Source of the DNA: Desulfofundulus thermobenzoicus
GTDB taxonomy: Bacteria; Bacillota; Desulfotomaculia; Desulfotomaculales; Desulfovirgulaceae
Assembly: GCF_009428905.1 (NCBI RefSeq)
Contig: NZ_WHYR01000042.1
Span: 1-32,309 of the forward strand
Direction of reading: 5' to 3'
DNA length: 32,309 bases
Shown: positions 7,380 through 14,388 of the stretch, piece by piece
How positions within the stretch are numbered: position 1 is the stretch's first letter
How the letters are laid out: every line of letters starts with the position of its first letter
Made by a program: the position numbers and the translations under genes
Notes under the pieces: generated by a model
The model's database searches: none
What the model saw: only the letters and a program-made list of their open reading frames with translations
What the model was told of the DNA's origin: nothing

Positions 7380-7790
7380 ATGAGGGATGATTTTAGCGGG
7401 GATCACCGGATAGCGCTGGTGATGCTGGGGGGAAAAATTCCGGCCATCGGGCCCCGGGTGAAGGTTCGCCGGGAGGCCGTGGTCATAGCCCGCCGTTATA
7501 TGGAAAAAATAGACCGGATGATTGCCGGTTGCCGTTCTTCTTCCTATCATATTCTATTGCTGCGCCAGCATAACGGCCTTTATACCCTGCGCCTGTGTGG
7601 TGATGGGATGTGCATGGAAATTCTGCAGGATGTGGATGAACTGCTCCTCTGGCGGTTTCGCAAAGTGCTCCACCGGGGCCTGTTCATCCTCACCGCCTTC
7701 TGTCAGGGGGAGAGGGGGCTGGAATGCCTGGCCGTAACCGAGGGGCTGGGGGCGGTTATCTATACCCCCCGGCAGTCATCTGTTTCCTAA
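7380..7790 (+). CDS. Hypothetical protein downstream of the serine protease
   Basis: A 136-residue product that I do not recognise. It starts 5 bases after the protease stop, which suggests cotranscription, although its ribosome binding site (GGGGTG) is weak. Predicted features are a basic N-terminal third (PRVKVRREAVVIARRYMEKIDRMI), a beta-strand pair around HILLLRQHNGLYTLRLCGDGMCMEIL, and a hydrophobic segment RGLFILTAFCQGERGLECLAV, with four cysteines. No signal peptide or clear transmembrane helix is seen. An intrinsic terminator follows, so it closes the yabG-protease unit. Confidence 0.65.
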   Translation: MRDDFSGDHRIALVMLGGKIPAIGPRVKVRREAVVIARRYMEKIDRMIAGCRSSSYHILLLRQHNGLYTLRLCGDGMCMEILQDVDELLLWRFRKVLHRGLFILTAFCQGERGLECLAVTEGLGAVIYTPRQSSVS

Positions 7791-7826
7791 AATGTCCCAT
7801 GTTCCACAGAAAATGAATTTACAGGC

Positions 7827-7862
7827 AGCAGGAGAGGAGAGCTGGATCTCCTGCTAATTTTT
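7827..7862 (+). terminator. Intrinsic terminator
   Basis: AGCAGGAGA (7827-7835) pairs perfectly with TCTCCTGCT (7847-7855), followed by AATTTTTTG. It ends the yabG/protease/hypothetical transcript. Confidence 0.8.
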
Positions 7863-7960
7863 TGCCGGTTTGCGTCGAAATAGGGGTTTTGCCGTAAAGT
7901 GGGTTTTTTGCTACATTAAAGACAAGCACCGGCAACTTCATTACAAAAAGGAGTGTGGTT

Positions 7961-8977
7961 ATGGTTAAAAAACTGCTGGTTCCCCTGTTGAGCATATTGT
8001 TTTGCGCGGGGCTTTTTCTTTCTCCCGCTCCGGCCCGGAGTGCTCCATGGCGTGTTTCCAGTTATTTAGACAGTGCGGGAGAGCAAAAAGTTCCCGCCGT
8101 GGTCTGGCAATTTAAACCGGCTTCCGCCAACCCGGCCGCCGAAGAGAAACAGGTGGTTTCCCTGGTCAACCAGGAAAGGAGCAAGGCCGGCCGGCCGGTA
8201 TTGCAGGCCGATGACCGTCTTTTTGCCCTGGCCCGGGAAAGGGCCCGGGAGCTGGCGGAAAAGGGGTATAATTCCAGTTCGCTGGCCCAGGTGCTCAAAA
8301 CGGCCGGAATAGATTATCTATATGCCGGACAGAGTACCGTGCTGGCCCCGTCGGTGGACAGCGCCCTGAAGGCTTTGACCGGGTCCGCCGCTTCCCGGCA
8401 GGAGATGCTCAGTGCCAGGTATGAGCGGATTGGCGCCGGTATAGCCCGGCAGGGAAGCCGCCTGTATATAGTGCAAATCACCACCGGCGGCGGGGATGAG
8501 GTCCGGTCCCGGCCGGCACCGAATCCGGAACCGCAACCGGTACCGCAGCCGGAGCCGCAGCCGGTGCCGCAACCCGCACCCCAGCCCGTGAGCGGCCTGA
8601 CGGCGGACGAGCGGCAAATGGTGGACCTGGTCAACCGAGAGCGGGCAAAGAACGGCCTGCCCCCCCTGAAGGTCAACCCGGATCTGGTGAAGGTAGCCCG
8701 GCTGAAGGCAGAGGATATGGTGAAAAACAATTATTTCAGCCACACCTCCCCCACCTACGGCAGCCCCTTTGACATGATGCGCCAGTTCGGCATTTCCTAC
8801 AGCTATGCGGGGGAAAACCTGGCCGGCGCCCCCACGGTGGAATCGGCCCATACCAACCTGATGAATTCACCGGGACACCGGGCGAATATTTTAAACCCCA
8901 ATTTTACCCGGATAGGAATTGGGGTGGTAGCGGGTAGTCCCTATGGAAAAATATTTGTTCAGGAATTCATCGGCTAG
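7961..8977 (+). CDS. Secreted protein with two CAP (SCP/PR-1) domains
   Basis: A 338-residue exported protein. Residues 1-28 are a signal peptide (KK, hydrophobic LLVPLLSILFCAGLFLS, cleavage after APARSA). A first CAP-like domain covers about 55-175 (EEKQVVSLVNQERSKAGRPVLQAD) but looks degenerate, lacking the HxxxM/HRxNI signatures. A Pro/Gln/Glu linker of repeated PEPQPVPQ follows, then a complete CAP domain (about 215-338): MVDLVNRERAKNGLPPLKVNPDL, NNYFSHTSP, YAGENLAGAP, and NSPGHRANILNPNFTRIGIGV. The second domain is like Bacillus YkwD. The start ATG at 7961 is 7 bases after AAAGGAG; GTG at 7955 is in frame but too close. Function of such CAP proteins in spores and envelopes is unknown. 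Confidence 0.88.
   Translation: MVKKLLVPLLSILFCAGLFLSPAPARSAPWRVSSYLDSAGEQKVPAVVWQFKPASANPAAEEKQVVSLVNQERSKAGRPVLQADDRLFALARERARELAEKGYNSSSLAQVLKTAGIDYLYAGQSTVLAPSVDSALKALTGSAASRQEMLSARYERIGAGIARQGSRLYIVQITTGGGDEVRSRPAPNPEPQPVPQPEPQPVPQPAPQPVSGLTADERQMVDLVNRERAKNGLPPLKVNPDLVKVARLKAEDMVKNNYFSHTSPTYGSPFDMMRQFGISYSYAGENLAGAPTVESAHTNLMNSPGHRANILNPNFTRIGIGVVAGSPYGKIFVQEFIG
8521..8590 (+). repeat. Pro-Gln-Glu linker repeat within the CAP gene
   Basis: Short repeated units based on CCGCAGCCGG encode a run of PEPQPVPQ-type residues joining the two CAP domains. It is a flexible extracellular linker and a likely site of length change. Confidence 0.7.
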
Positions 8978-9192
8978 TCCGTAAAAAATACGGCACTAAA
9001 GGGAGACCGAACGTTTCCGAACCGGGAAGCCGTGTACGAGGCCCGCAGGTATGATACCGTGAGCAGGGGGTAGTGCCGCAGATAATTGCTGCGGCACTAC
9101 CCCCTGCCTGCCCGGAACTCGATTTTCCATTAAAATAGGCGTATGACATATGGAATTTATTAACATAAAAAATAGACTCCTCTCAGGAATCA
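8978..9192. other. Non-coding gap with strong hairpins; possible group II intron 3' relic
   Basis: No gene is seen between the CAP gene and the convergent small gene. The gap holds CCGTA/TACGG at 8979-8993 and a perfect 19-bp hairpin (9063-9081 with 9089-9107, 7-base loop) without a T run. Between them the text GGGAAGCCGTGTACGAGG (from about 9025), then CGCAGGTATG, can be folded as a domain-V-like stem with G-U pairs, and the perfect hairpin followed by AACTCGAT at about 9117 is reminiscent of domain VI and the 3' end of group II introns. The catalytic AGC/GUU pairing is not intact. This reading is from pattern memory and is tentative; a large bidirectional terminator is the simpler alternative. 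Confidence 0.3.
9063..9107. terminator. Perfect 19-bp hairpin between convergent genes
   Basis: GCAGGGGGTAGTGCCGCAG pairs perfectly with its complement across the 7-base loop ATAATTG. It stands between convergent genes (CAP + strand, DUF2642-like - strand) and may stop transcription from both sides, though no T tract follows on either strand. Confidence 0.5.
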
Positions 9193-9516
9193 CTATGCGC
9201 TACTTGTGATGGCCGTCCCGACAGGTGGCATACCGGAAGTGGTTTTGAGCGCCAGCGGACCGCCGACAGATAAAAGGATGACGGACGTTGTTGGAATAAT
9301 TACCGGTCTGGTCTGGGAGTCCTGTGTTACATTGAGTTCAAGGTAATCGCTGCCCACTGCGATCAGGGTGCCGGTTACTTCCATAATACTGGTGCCGGCC
9401 ATACCGGCAACATAAACGGTAACCTGTTGATTCATTAGCTTGTGCAACCGGTCCATAAGCCTCCAGGTTATCATTTCCATGGGGTCTCCGTAATAATTCA
9501 ACTGGGCATCGGGCAT
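9193..9516 (-). CDS. Small Sm-like/DUF2642-like protein, probable spore-envelope protein
   Basis: A 107-residue protein starting MPDAQLNYYGDP, with a helix (MDRLHKLMNQ) and then a beta-barrel-like core QVTVYVAGMAG, VTGTLIAVGSDYLEL, RPVIIPTTSVILLSVGG. The pattern of a short beta barrel with GxLxxVGxDYLEL resembles DUF2642-type spore coat proteins. A clear paralogue lies at 30698-31015 (MPDAQLQYYG..., QQVTVYVANV, GMLHAVGIDYVEV). The start ATG at 9516 follows GGGAGG; an upstream in-frame ATG at 9585 lacks a site and the paralogue confirms the shorter form. It is downstream of, and on the same strand as, the SPOCS-like gene, from which a terminator separates it. Confidence 0.72.
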   Translation of the reverse strand: MPDAQLNYYGDPMEMITWRLMDRLHKLMNQQVTVYVAGMAGTSIMEVTGTLIAVGSDYLELNVTQDSQTRPVIIPTTSVILLSVGGPLALKTTSGMPPVGTAITSSA

Positions 9517-9590
9517 ATGTTGACCTCCCTGACTGTAGAGTTTTTTGTATTTTATGAAATACAAGGGGTGAGATGTGCATCTCATATAAA

Positions 9591-9619
9591 AGAAAAGCTG
9601 TCAGTGGAACAGCTTTTCT
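9591..9619 (-). terminator. Intrinsic terminator after the SPOCS-like gene
   Basis: AGAAAAGCTGT and ACAGCTTTTCT form a perfect 11-bp stem with a 7-base loop; on the minus strand it is followed by TTTTATATG. It ends the 9640-10773 gene. A near-identical stem (GCTGTTC/GAACAGC) serves as a terminator at 12785-12815. Confidence 0.7.
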
Positions 9620-9639
9620 CAATATATATATGGCTGAAA

Positions 9640-10773
9640 CTAAAAGCTTTCCTCCAGCCAGCCGTAATATTTATGGTCGATGGTTGGCAGGGCCCTCTCA
9701 CACTCGAGATGTACGGTATCAATAACGACTGTATTGGTATTACCTGCGTTGGGTTCAAACGTAAACCGGACCATTACCAAATGGGCGTCTGGACGTTCAG
9801 TGGTATTTACATTTAAAGTGAACTGGGTAAAGCGGTTCAGCGGAATACTGCCGCTGCTCCACGTCTGGCTGGCGCCGTCTACCTGTACCCCGGATCTGTC
9901 GAAAACCCGTACATCGGCAGTCAGGTTGAATGTGCTCACCGCTCCTGTGGCCGGGGCGAGTTGTTCGGCCCAGAAAGTAAGCTTTTTAATCCGCGTGGCA
10001 TAAAGGGCCCAGCCTGCCTCCCTTTCCCCCGTGACCGTTTGGTAGACGGCAGATACGGTAGTCGGACTGCCGGCGCCCAGTTCCGCACCCTGGCCGGTCT
10101 GGCCGCCGGCCGGGGCCACCGCTCCAGTAGTCCGCCAGAAAAGCGGGGAATTGCCGACCCATTGATCGAAGCCAGGGTCTGCAAGCTGGCAGCGCCTTGC
10201 CGGATAGGGGCAGGCCTGCACATAGATCTGCCGGTATTCAATCACCTTGCCGCGTACGATCAGTACCACAAAGCTACGTACACGGGTTCCCCTGATATGC
10301 TCCCAGGTAACATCAAATTTCGGCCGGTGAAGGGTAAAAATTACATTGTCCTCATGTAAAACCGGTTGCGGCCTGACCAGATCAATCAATTCAGAGAAGG
10401 TTTCTTCTACGCTGAAGTGTTTTACTTCATCGTTTGCGTTCACGTAATAAATGTCTGTTCGGAATGTCCCGGTGAAGAACACCTTTCTGATAATGGTGAT
10501 CATACCGCCTTCCCGGTAGCGATACCGGAAGTGATGCCGCCAGTCTTCACCGATTACGGGCCACCAGTGAGAAATCCCTTCGCGGATGAATACCGGTTCG
10601 ATGAAATATTCAGTAACCCGGCCTTCGATGCGTTCGATTCGCTTGGCGAATTCCGGACAATTGTAATCCTTTACAATTTTTGTGGCCAGCTCTTGCGCAT
10701 CCAGTACCACCGGTACCCTGAGCAATATGCAGCGTACCGGTTGCTCTTCCTGATAATCGTATTCTATTGGCAT
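9640..10773 (-). CDS. SPOCS-like protein with C-terminal beta-sandwich domain
   Basis: A 377-residue protein. The N-terminal 200 residues resemble a SPOCS (DUF3794) domain: the strand pattern VFFTGTFRTDIYYVNANDEVKHFSVEETFSELIDLV matches the xGTxxxxIxYVxxxxxxxxHxxxxxxFxxxxxL pattern that occurs three times in the divergent gene at 11110. Residues about 205-377 look like an all-beta carbohydrate-binding-type sandwich (PGFDQWVGNSPLFWRTTGAVAPAGGQ, NRFTQFTLNVNTTER, VVIDTVHLECE). There is no signal peptide, as expected for a coat protein made in the mother cell. The start is ATG at 10773 with AAGGAGG about 11 bases upstream. Divergent promoters are shared with the SPOCS-LysM gene. A role in spore envelope assembly is inferred. 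Confidence 0.7.
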   Translation of the reverse strand: MPIEYDYQEEQPVRCILLRVPVVLDAQELATKIVKDYNCPEFAKRIERIEGRVTEYFIEPVFIREGISHWWPVIGEDWRHHFRYRYREGGMITIIRKVFFTGTFRTDIYYVNANDEVKHFSVEETFSELIDLVRPQPVLHEDNVIFTLHRPKFDVTWEHIRGTRVRSFVVLIVRGKVIEYRQIYVQACPYPARRCQLADPGFDQWVGNSPLFWRTTGAVAPAGGQTGQGAELGAGSPTTVSAVYQTVTGEREAGWALYATRIKKLTFWAEQLAPATGAVSTFNLTADVRVFDRSGVQVDGASQTWSSGSIPLNRFTQFTLNVNTTERPDAHLVMVRFTFEPNAGNTNTVVIDTVHLECERALPTIDHKYYGWLEESF

Positions 10774-11109
10774 ATGCTGTCATACCTCCTTAACCTTTTT
10801 ATTCCGGGCAGCCACCGGGAACAATCGGATGAATGATCTATTTCGGGTCCTCCCAGGACACCTCCTTAATGCTAAAAGACTTTATAAATATATATATTGA
10901 CCTCCGGAAAAAATGTGCAGAAATTATGGCAGGAATATTTTGGAATAGTTAACCCCCGGTGGGGCAAAGCAATCATTTCCGTCATATTCCAATTTTTCCA
11001 GACATCTTTTGCCCGGGCTTTTACCAAATTTCCGCACATTTATTCCGGCGACTCATATATATATTATAGAGCACTTTTTATAGAGCACTTTTGAAAGGAG
11101 GAAAGAACG
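10774..11109. promoter_or_regulatory. Divergent control region with a 23-bp inverted repeat
   Basis: This 336-base gap separates the two SPOCS-type genes. 10904-10926 and 11026-11048 form an inverted repeat matching at 20 of 23 positions (core ATGTGC-n-GAAATT), about 100 bases apart. Outside it lie symmetric AT-rich tracts: TATAAATATATATAT near 10882-10896 and CATATATATATTATAG near 11054-11069. The latter resembles sporulation sigma -10 elements (CATA...). The symmetry fits either a paired promoter/operator or a 145-bp miniature transposable element with inverted ends. Confidence 0.5.
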
Positions 11110-12666
11110 ATGGTTGGATCTGCCGTGCCGGTCACAGAAAAATTAAGGGTTAACCAGGTGGTTAGTGAGAACACCCATCAGGTTGTTGTGCGCGGTTCCG
11201 CTTCCGTACCTGATCCGAAACCGCCTGTGGAAAAAATCCTTTCTACCGATAAAACGGCCAAAATTAAAAAAATCGAACTGGTACCGAATAAAGCCATTGT
11301 AGAAGGAACCCTGACCCTGCAAATCGTTTACGTGGCCTTTGAGCCTGCCCAATCCGTTCACAGCATGCACGCGCAGCTGCCCTTTACCACTTTTGTGGAT
11401 TTGCCCGGCGCCCAGCCCGGCATGGATACGCGGGGAAAAGTTACGGTGGAAGACATCAGCGTTTCCCCCCATCACGGCAACCCGCTTAAACTGGATGTGG
11501 CTGCGGTTTTGAGTGTATTTGTCAAGGTAACCGAGATGCGGGACATCGATGTGGTTACCCAGTGCCCGTCCGGGGCCACCTGCGAGACAGAGCGGCTCAC
11601 CGTATCCAATGTGGTGGCCAGCGAGACCAGGCAGGTCATTGTCAGCGACGATTTCGATGTGCCGCAGGATAAACCGGCGGTGGAAAAAATTCTGGATGTG
11701 AATGCTACGGCGGAAATTACCGGCACCCGGTTAATCAAGGACAAGGTGATCGTGGACGGCACCGTTACCGTACAGGTGTTATATGTGGCCGCCCTGCCCG
11801 AACAGCCGGTGCACCAGTTACATCGCTCCTTCCGCTTCAGCGATTTTGTAGAGGTGCCGGGGGCGACACCGGATATGGATGTGCGGGTGGACGCAGTGGT
11901 GGAAAATGCTGATGTGGAGCCCCTGCAGGCAGTTTGCTGCAATCGTTTGCGCGCCGATGTGGTGCTGAAATTGACTGCTTTTGTCAGTGAACCGCGGGAA
12001 ATTACTGTGTTGACCAGGGTATCCGGAATTCAGGTGACCATGGTCAAGCTGCGGATAGATCATGTGGTGGGTGAGGGAGCCGTCCAGGTGGTGCTGCGGG
12101 ATGTTTTTGAAACACCGGACCCGAAACCGGCAGTAGAAAAAATCCTGAGCACCAGCGTGGAAAAAACCCGTGTTACCGAAACCAAGATCATTAGCGATAA
12201 GGTGATCATCCGCGGTTATGTCGATGTCCAGGTGGTTTATGTGGCTGCAGGTTCGGATCAGCCCGTGCACGCCATGCACCGCCGGGTACATTTTCGTACC
12301 TTTGTGGAAATTAAGGGCGTCCAGAGCGGCATGGATGTGGAAGTAAGGCCGGTGGTGGAATTTATGACCGCCAGTGCCGAAGGATGCGAGGTTACACTGG
12401 AACTGGTGCTCAAGGTGACGGTTAAGGTCAGCCAGTCCCTGCAGCGTGAAGTGGCGATCTCCGTGACGCCTGCTCCGACGCCCACACCCATCTGTCCACC
12501 CGGTCAGACGATCAGCTATACGGTGCAGGCAGGAGATACGTTCTGGTCCATTGCGCAAAAATATAATACAGATGTGAATGCGATAATTAATGCCAATCCG
12601 GGCAAGACCCCGGAAAATCTACTCCCGGGTGATGTGATTAGCGTGCCGTGTGTGGCTAAAGGATAA
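11110..12666 (+). CDS. Three SPOCS (DUF3794) domains plus LysM: spore-envelope scaffold of the SipL type
   Basis: A 518-residue protein. Three SPOCS repeats span about residues 5-150, 155-300 and 305-450, each opening with (P)xxKPxVEKIL (DPKPPVEKIL, QDKPAVEKIL, DPKPAVEKIL) and containing a VYVA-H strand pair. After a Thr/Pro linker (TPAPTPTP) comes a C-terminal LysM domain (about 467-513, ISYTVQAGDTFWSIAQKYNTDVNAIINANP...LLPGDVISVP) for binding to peptidoglycan or an interacting spore protein. Clostridioides SipL, which joins SpoIVA to build the coat, has the same SPOCS-LysM plan. No signal peptide is present. Start ATG at 11110 after AAAGGAGG. It probably acts on the forespore surface; YabG upstream is known to process coat precursors. 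Confidence 0.88.
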   Translation: MVGSAVPVTEKLRVNQVVSENTHQVVVRGSASVPDPKPPVEKILSTDKTAKIKKIELVPNKAIVEGTLTLQIVYVAFEPAQSVHSMHAQLPFTTFVDLPGAQPGMDTRGKVTVEDISVSPHHGNPLKLDVAAVLSVFVKVTEMRDIDVVTQCPSGATCETERLTVSNVVASETRQVIVSDDFDVPQDKPAVEKILDVNATAEITGTRLIKDKVIVDGTVTVQVLYVAALPEQPVHQLHRSFRFSDFVEVPGATPDMDVRVDAVVENADVEPLQAVCCNRLRADVVLKLTAFVSEPREITVLTRVSGIQVTMVKLRIDHVVGEGAVQVVLRDVFETPDPKPAVEKILSTSVEKTRVTETKIISDKVIIRGYVDVQVVYVAAGSDQPVHAMHRRVHFRTFVEIKGVQSGMDVEVRPVVEFMTASAEGCEVTLELVLKVTVKVSQSLQREVAISVTPAPTPTPICPPGQTISYTVQAGDTFWSIAQKYNTDVNAIINANPGKTPENLLPGDVISVPCVAKG

Positions 12667-12691
12667 CATAATATAAGGATAACATAATAAA
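12658..12691 (+). repeat. Tandem AAGGATAACATAAT repeat at the SPOCS-LysM stop codon
   Basis: Two copies of AAGGATAACATAAT lie in tandem, spaced about 18 bases. The stop codon of the SPOCS-LysM gene is in the first copy. It looks like a simple local slippage duplication. Confidence 0.6.
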
Positions 12692-12784
12692 GAGGTGAAA
12701 CCGGCCAGCTCGAAATCGGCCACCGGTATTAAATCAAGCAGGTATGGGGTCCGGCCGGCGGCCACTATTGACATCTGTCTAGAA

Positions 12785-12815
12785 AGAGCTGTTCAGCGAA
12801 CAGCTTTTCTTTTTT
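12785..12815 (+). terminator. Intrinsic terminator after the SPOCS-LysM gene
   Basis: AGAGCTGTTC and GAACAGCTTTT form a stem with a 3-base AGC loop, followed by a long T run (CTTTTTT). The region 12695-12850 before it has an open frame, but it is not protein-like; I see no gene there. Confidence 0.75.
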
Positions 12816-12850
12816 ATGACTCTCACTATACTTACCGGGGAGGGAGCGGT

Positions 12851-13150
12851 TTGTTTATCAACTTGGGTAAGTTGATGCAGCAACTGGAAGAATTGCAGCA
12901 GGAGGCATTAAAAATCAGTGTGGATATTAAAAAATACGACGGTACCATACACCTGGTTATGAACGGACTGCAGCAGGTTCAGGAAATAAAATTCGGCCAG
13001 GGCGCGGAGGCGCTCTGGCGCCAGGGACAGCTGGCGGCAGCAATTAAGGAAGCTTTTAACGAGGGCGTGCTGGAATCCCGTCGCCTGCTCAAGGATGAAG
13101 TTAGCCGCCGGACGGGGATTAACCTGCCCCATATCCCGGGGCTGTTTTAA
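12851..13150 (+). CDS. YbaB/EbfC-like nucleoid-associated protein paralogue
   Basis: A 99-residue protein with the plan of the YbaB/EbfC family, small dimeric DNA-binding proteins usually encoded beside dnaX-recR. It has an N-terminal helix INLGKLMQQLEELQQEALKI, a beta section YDGTIHLVMNGLQQVQEIKFG, and C-terminal helices QLAAAIKEAFNEGVLESRRLLKDEVSRRTG. The usual GGG-containing turn before the central strand is replaced by KKYDGTI, so it is divergent. The start is TTG at 12851 after a GGGAGGG site; the longer frame from 12695 overlaps the preceding terminator and is not coding. It lies among spore-surface genes instead of beside dnaX, so it may have a changed role. Function is inferred. Confidence 0.65.
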   Translation: MFINLGKLMQQLEELQQEALKISVDIKKYDGTIHLVMNGLQQVQEIKFGQGAEALWRQGQLAAAIKEAFNEGVLESRRLLKDEVSRRTGINLPHIPGLF

Positions 13151-13151
13151 C

Positions 13152-13180
13152 ATGAAAATCTTCTTTAGCAACATTTTCAT
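13152..13180 (+). terminator. AT-rich hairpin after the YbaB-like gene
   Basis: ATGAAAA (13152-13158) pairs with TTTTCAT (13174-13180). It is short and AT-rich, followed by TTGTAAATTGTTTTC; weak terminator at best. Confidence 0.3.
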
Positions 13181-13239
13181 TTGTAAATTGTTTTCAAAGG
13201 TTAAGTTCAAAAAATCATGGTCGTTAGGAGGGGGTCCGT

Positions 13240-13587
13240 TTGGAAGACAAGGGACAAACCCAGGGATTGGAGGGTACCCTGTTTCATTTGCTGGAACATG
13301 GCGGTCGGGGTGGCGACCCCATGATATTGCTCAGCCTGGTCAATTTAATGGGGTTGATTAATCTGATCGGCCACCGGATGGGGGTGGATATGGGATCTCT
13401 GGTCACGGGGGTTTCCGGTGAAAAGGAGAGCGGGAAGGGTTTCCCGTCCCGTCCCGTTCCCAGGGAGATTCCCCCTCCCCTGGCGGGATTGCTGGGCAGC
13501 CTGCTCGGTGCCCCGGGGGCAACCGGCGGCACTGCGGGCCCTCCTCCGGTGGGATCGCCACCCGGACCGGAAGGGAAAAAAGGTTAA
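13240..13587 (+). CDS. Unknown small protein A (hydrophobic core, Pro/Gly-rich tail)
   Basis: A 115-residue protein of no recognised family. Residues about 8-20 are amphipathic (LEGTLFHLLEHGG), followed by a hydrophobic stretch MILLSLVNLMGLINLIGHRMG (about 29-49) that could be a membrane segment or an oligomerisation helix. The last 50 residues are rich in Pro and Gly (EIPPPLAGLLGSLLGAPGATGGTAGPPPVGSPPGPEG). The same plan recurs in A' at 14389-14931 (LEQVLFSLLDY, MLMLGLLNLLGIVSLM, LLGSMMGPKPSGPPP), so the two are paralogues. The start TTG at 13240 follows an AGGAGGGGG site. It is convergent with B, the two sharing a bidirectional terminator. Confidence 0.65.
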   Translation: MEDKGQTQGLEGTLFHLLEHGGRGGDPMILLSLVNLMGLINLIGHRMGVDMGSLVTGVSGEKESGKGFPSRPVPREIPPPLAGLLGSLLGAPGATGGTAGPPPVGSPPGPEGKKG

Positions 13588-13616
13588 AAAAGGGGTTCCA
13601 GGCGAACCCCTTTTTT
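13586..13616. terminator. Bidirectional terminator between genes A and B
   Basis: AAAAAAGGGGTTC at 13586-13598 pairs with GAACCCCTTTTTT at 13604-13616, with a 5-base loop. The A run and T run make it a terminator on both strands. It overlaps the stop codon of A and ends two bases before the stop of B. Confidence 0.85.
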
Positions 13617-13617
13617 C

Positions 13618-13935
13618 TTAAATGGCCGGTTTTTCCGGCAGTTTGACGTCCGGGAAATGTACTTCCGCCGGCGGCGCCGGATCGACCTTTGGCGGGGCCG
13701 GGGGTGGCCACGGGGTGGTATAATCAGGGCTACCGGCCCCTCCAGAGGCTGCCATTTGCATCATGGTGGCATGGAGTGCATCCAGACCCGTGCGCATGGT
13801 TTGTAATGCGTTCTGGGTGGCTTCAAGAAAGGAAACCAGCTGGCTCAACCGGCTCTCCATGTCGGGACGAGAGGATAGCAGCAACAGCAGCGGGATCATG
13901 GCCGGGTTATACGGTCCTCCCTGGGGCTCAGACAC
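13618..13935 (-). CDS. Unknown small protein B (hydrophobic N-terminus, coiled coil, Pro-rich tail)
   Basis: A 105-residue protein of no recognised family. It begins SEPQGGPYNPAMIPLLLLLSSRPDM, a short hydrophobic segment, continues with a helical, probably coiled-coil region ESRLSQLVSFLEATQNALQTMRTGLDALHATMMQ, and ends in a Pro-rich tail (PWPPPAPPKVDPAPPAEVHF). Its paralogue B' (14063-14263) aligns well over PYNP-x-LLLLSS-xP-x-E-x-LS-x-L-x-S-x-LxxT-x-T-x-R-x-G-x-LHA. The start is GTG at 13935 after an AAGGGAGG site. The paired A/B and B'/A' arrangement suggests the A and B products work together. Confidence 0.65.
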   Translation of the reverse strand: MSEPQGGPYNPAMIPLLLLLSSRPDMESRLSQLVSFLEATQNALQTMRTGLDALHATMMQMAASGGAGSPDYTTPWPPPAPPKVDPAPPAEVHFPDVKLPEKPAI

Positions 13936-14062
13936 CTTTTAAACCTCCCTTCACAAACCTTATAATCCATATTTATGTGGTAGAGGGATAATATGTTACA
14001 GCGGGGTATTGCCGTCTAAACCGGTGCCTTTTTCCCGCCGGCTGCATGGGTTTTTCCGTGGA

Positions 14063-14263
14063 TTAGTCGGGAGGCTGTATGCTGGCATGCAGGGTTCGCA
14101 TTCCGCTGCGGAAAGTGCGTACTGATTGCCGTGTGGTCTGCAGCAGCGAGTTCAGCATGGATAGTTTTTCCTCCACATTGGGCTGGCTGGAGAGAACAAG
14201 CAGGATAAAGATTAAAAAAAGGGTAAAGGGGTTGTAGGGCTGAAGCACCTCGTCATCGGCCAC
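14063..14263 (-). CDS. Unknown small protein B' (paralogue of B, no Pro-rich tail)
   Basis: A 66-residue protein with the same core as B: PYNPFTLFLIFILLVLSSQPNVEEKLSMLNSLLQTTRQSVRTFRSGMRTLHASIQ. The hydrophobic segment is longer and more membrane-like than in B, while the Pro-rich C-terminal tail is missing. The start is GTG at 14263, 7 bases after AAAGGAGG; an ATG two codons upstream (14269) sits too close to that site. The GTG start also gives the same distance to PYNP as in B. It is divergent from A' with 125 bases between. Function unknown. Confidence 0.6.
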   Translation of the reverse strand: MADDEVLQPYNPFTLFLIFILLVLSSQPNVEEKLSMLNSLLQTTRQSVRTFRSGMRTLHASIQPPD

Positions 14264-14388
14264 TTTCATTCCTCCTTTCCGGCAAGCCTTTTTCTAAGTT
14301 ATACTACGTGATGGGGGACTTTCCGGTGACAGCAACTTTTGCCCGGCCGGTGAATATACATAGCGGTAGACGAAAGGAGGGGGTTTAT
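14264..14388. promoter_or_regulatory. Divergent gap between B' and A'
   Basis: This 125-base region must hold promoters for B' and A'. The text GAATATACATAG near 14352-14363 and AGTTATACTACG near 14297-14308 are AT-rich and -10-like, but I cannot assign a sigma factor with confidence. Confidence 0.3.

Noticed and set aside
10834..10858. Seven-codon leader peptide (GTG...TAG) on the minus strand before the SPOCS-like gene
   Set aside because: The AGGAGG overlaps the GTG codon, leaving no spacing, and nothing indicates attenuation.
12695..12850. Longer start for the YbaB-like gene
   Set aside because: The extension runs through an intrinsic terminator and lacks family similarity; TTG 12851 has a good ribosome binding site.
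13240..14269. Toxin-antitoxin pair for A/B
   Set aside because: The genes are convergent, not an operon, and neither has a toxin or antitoxin motif.
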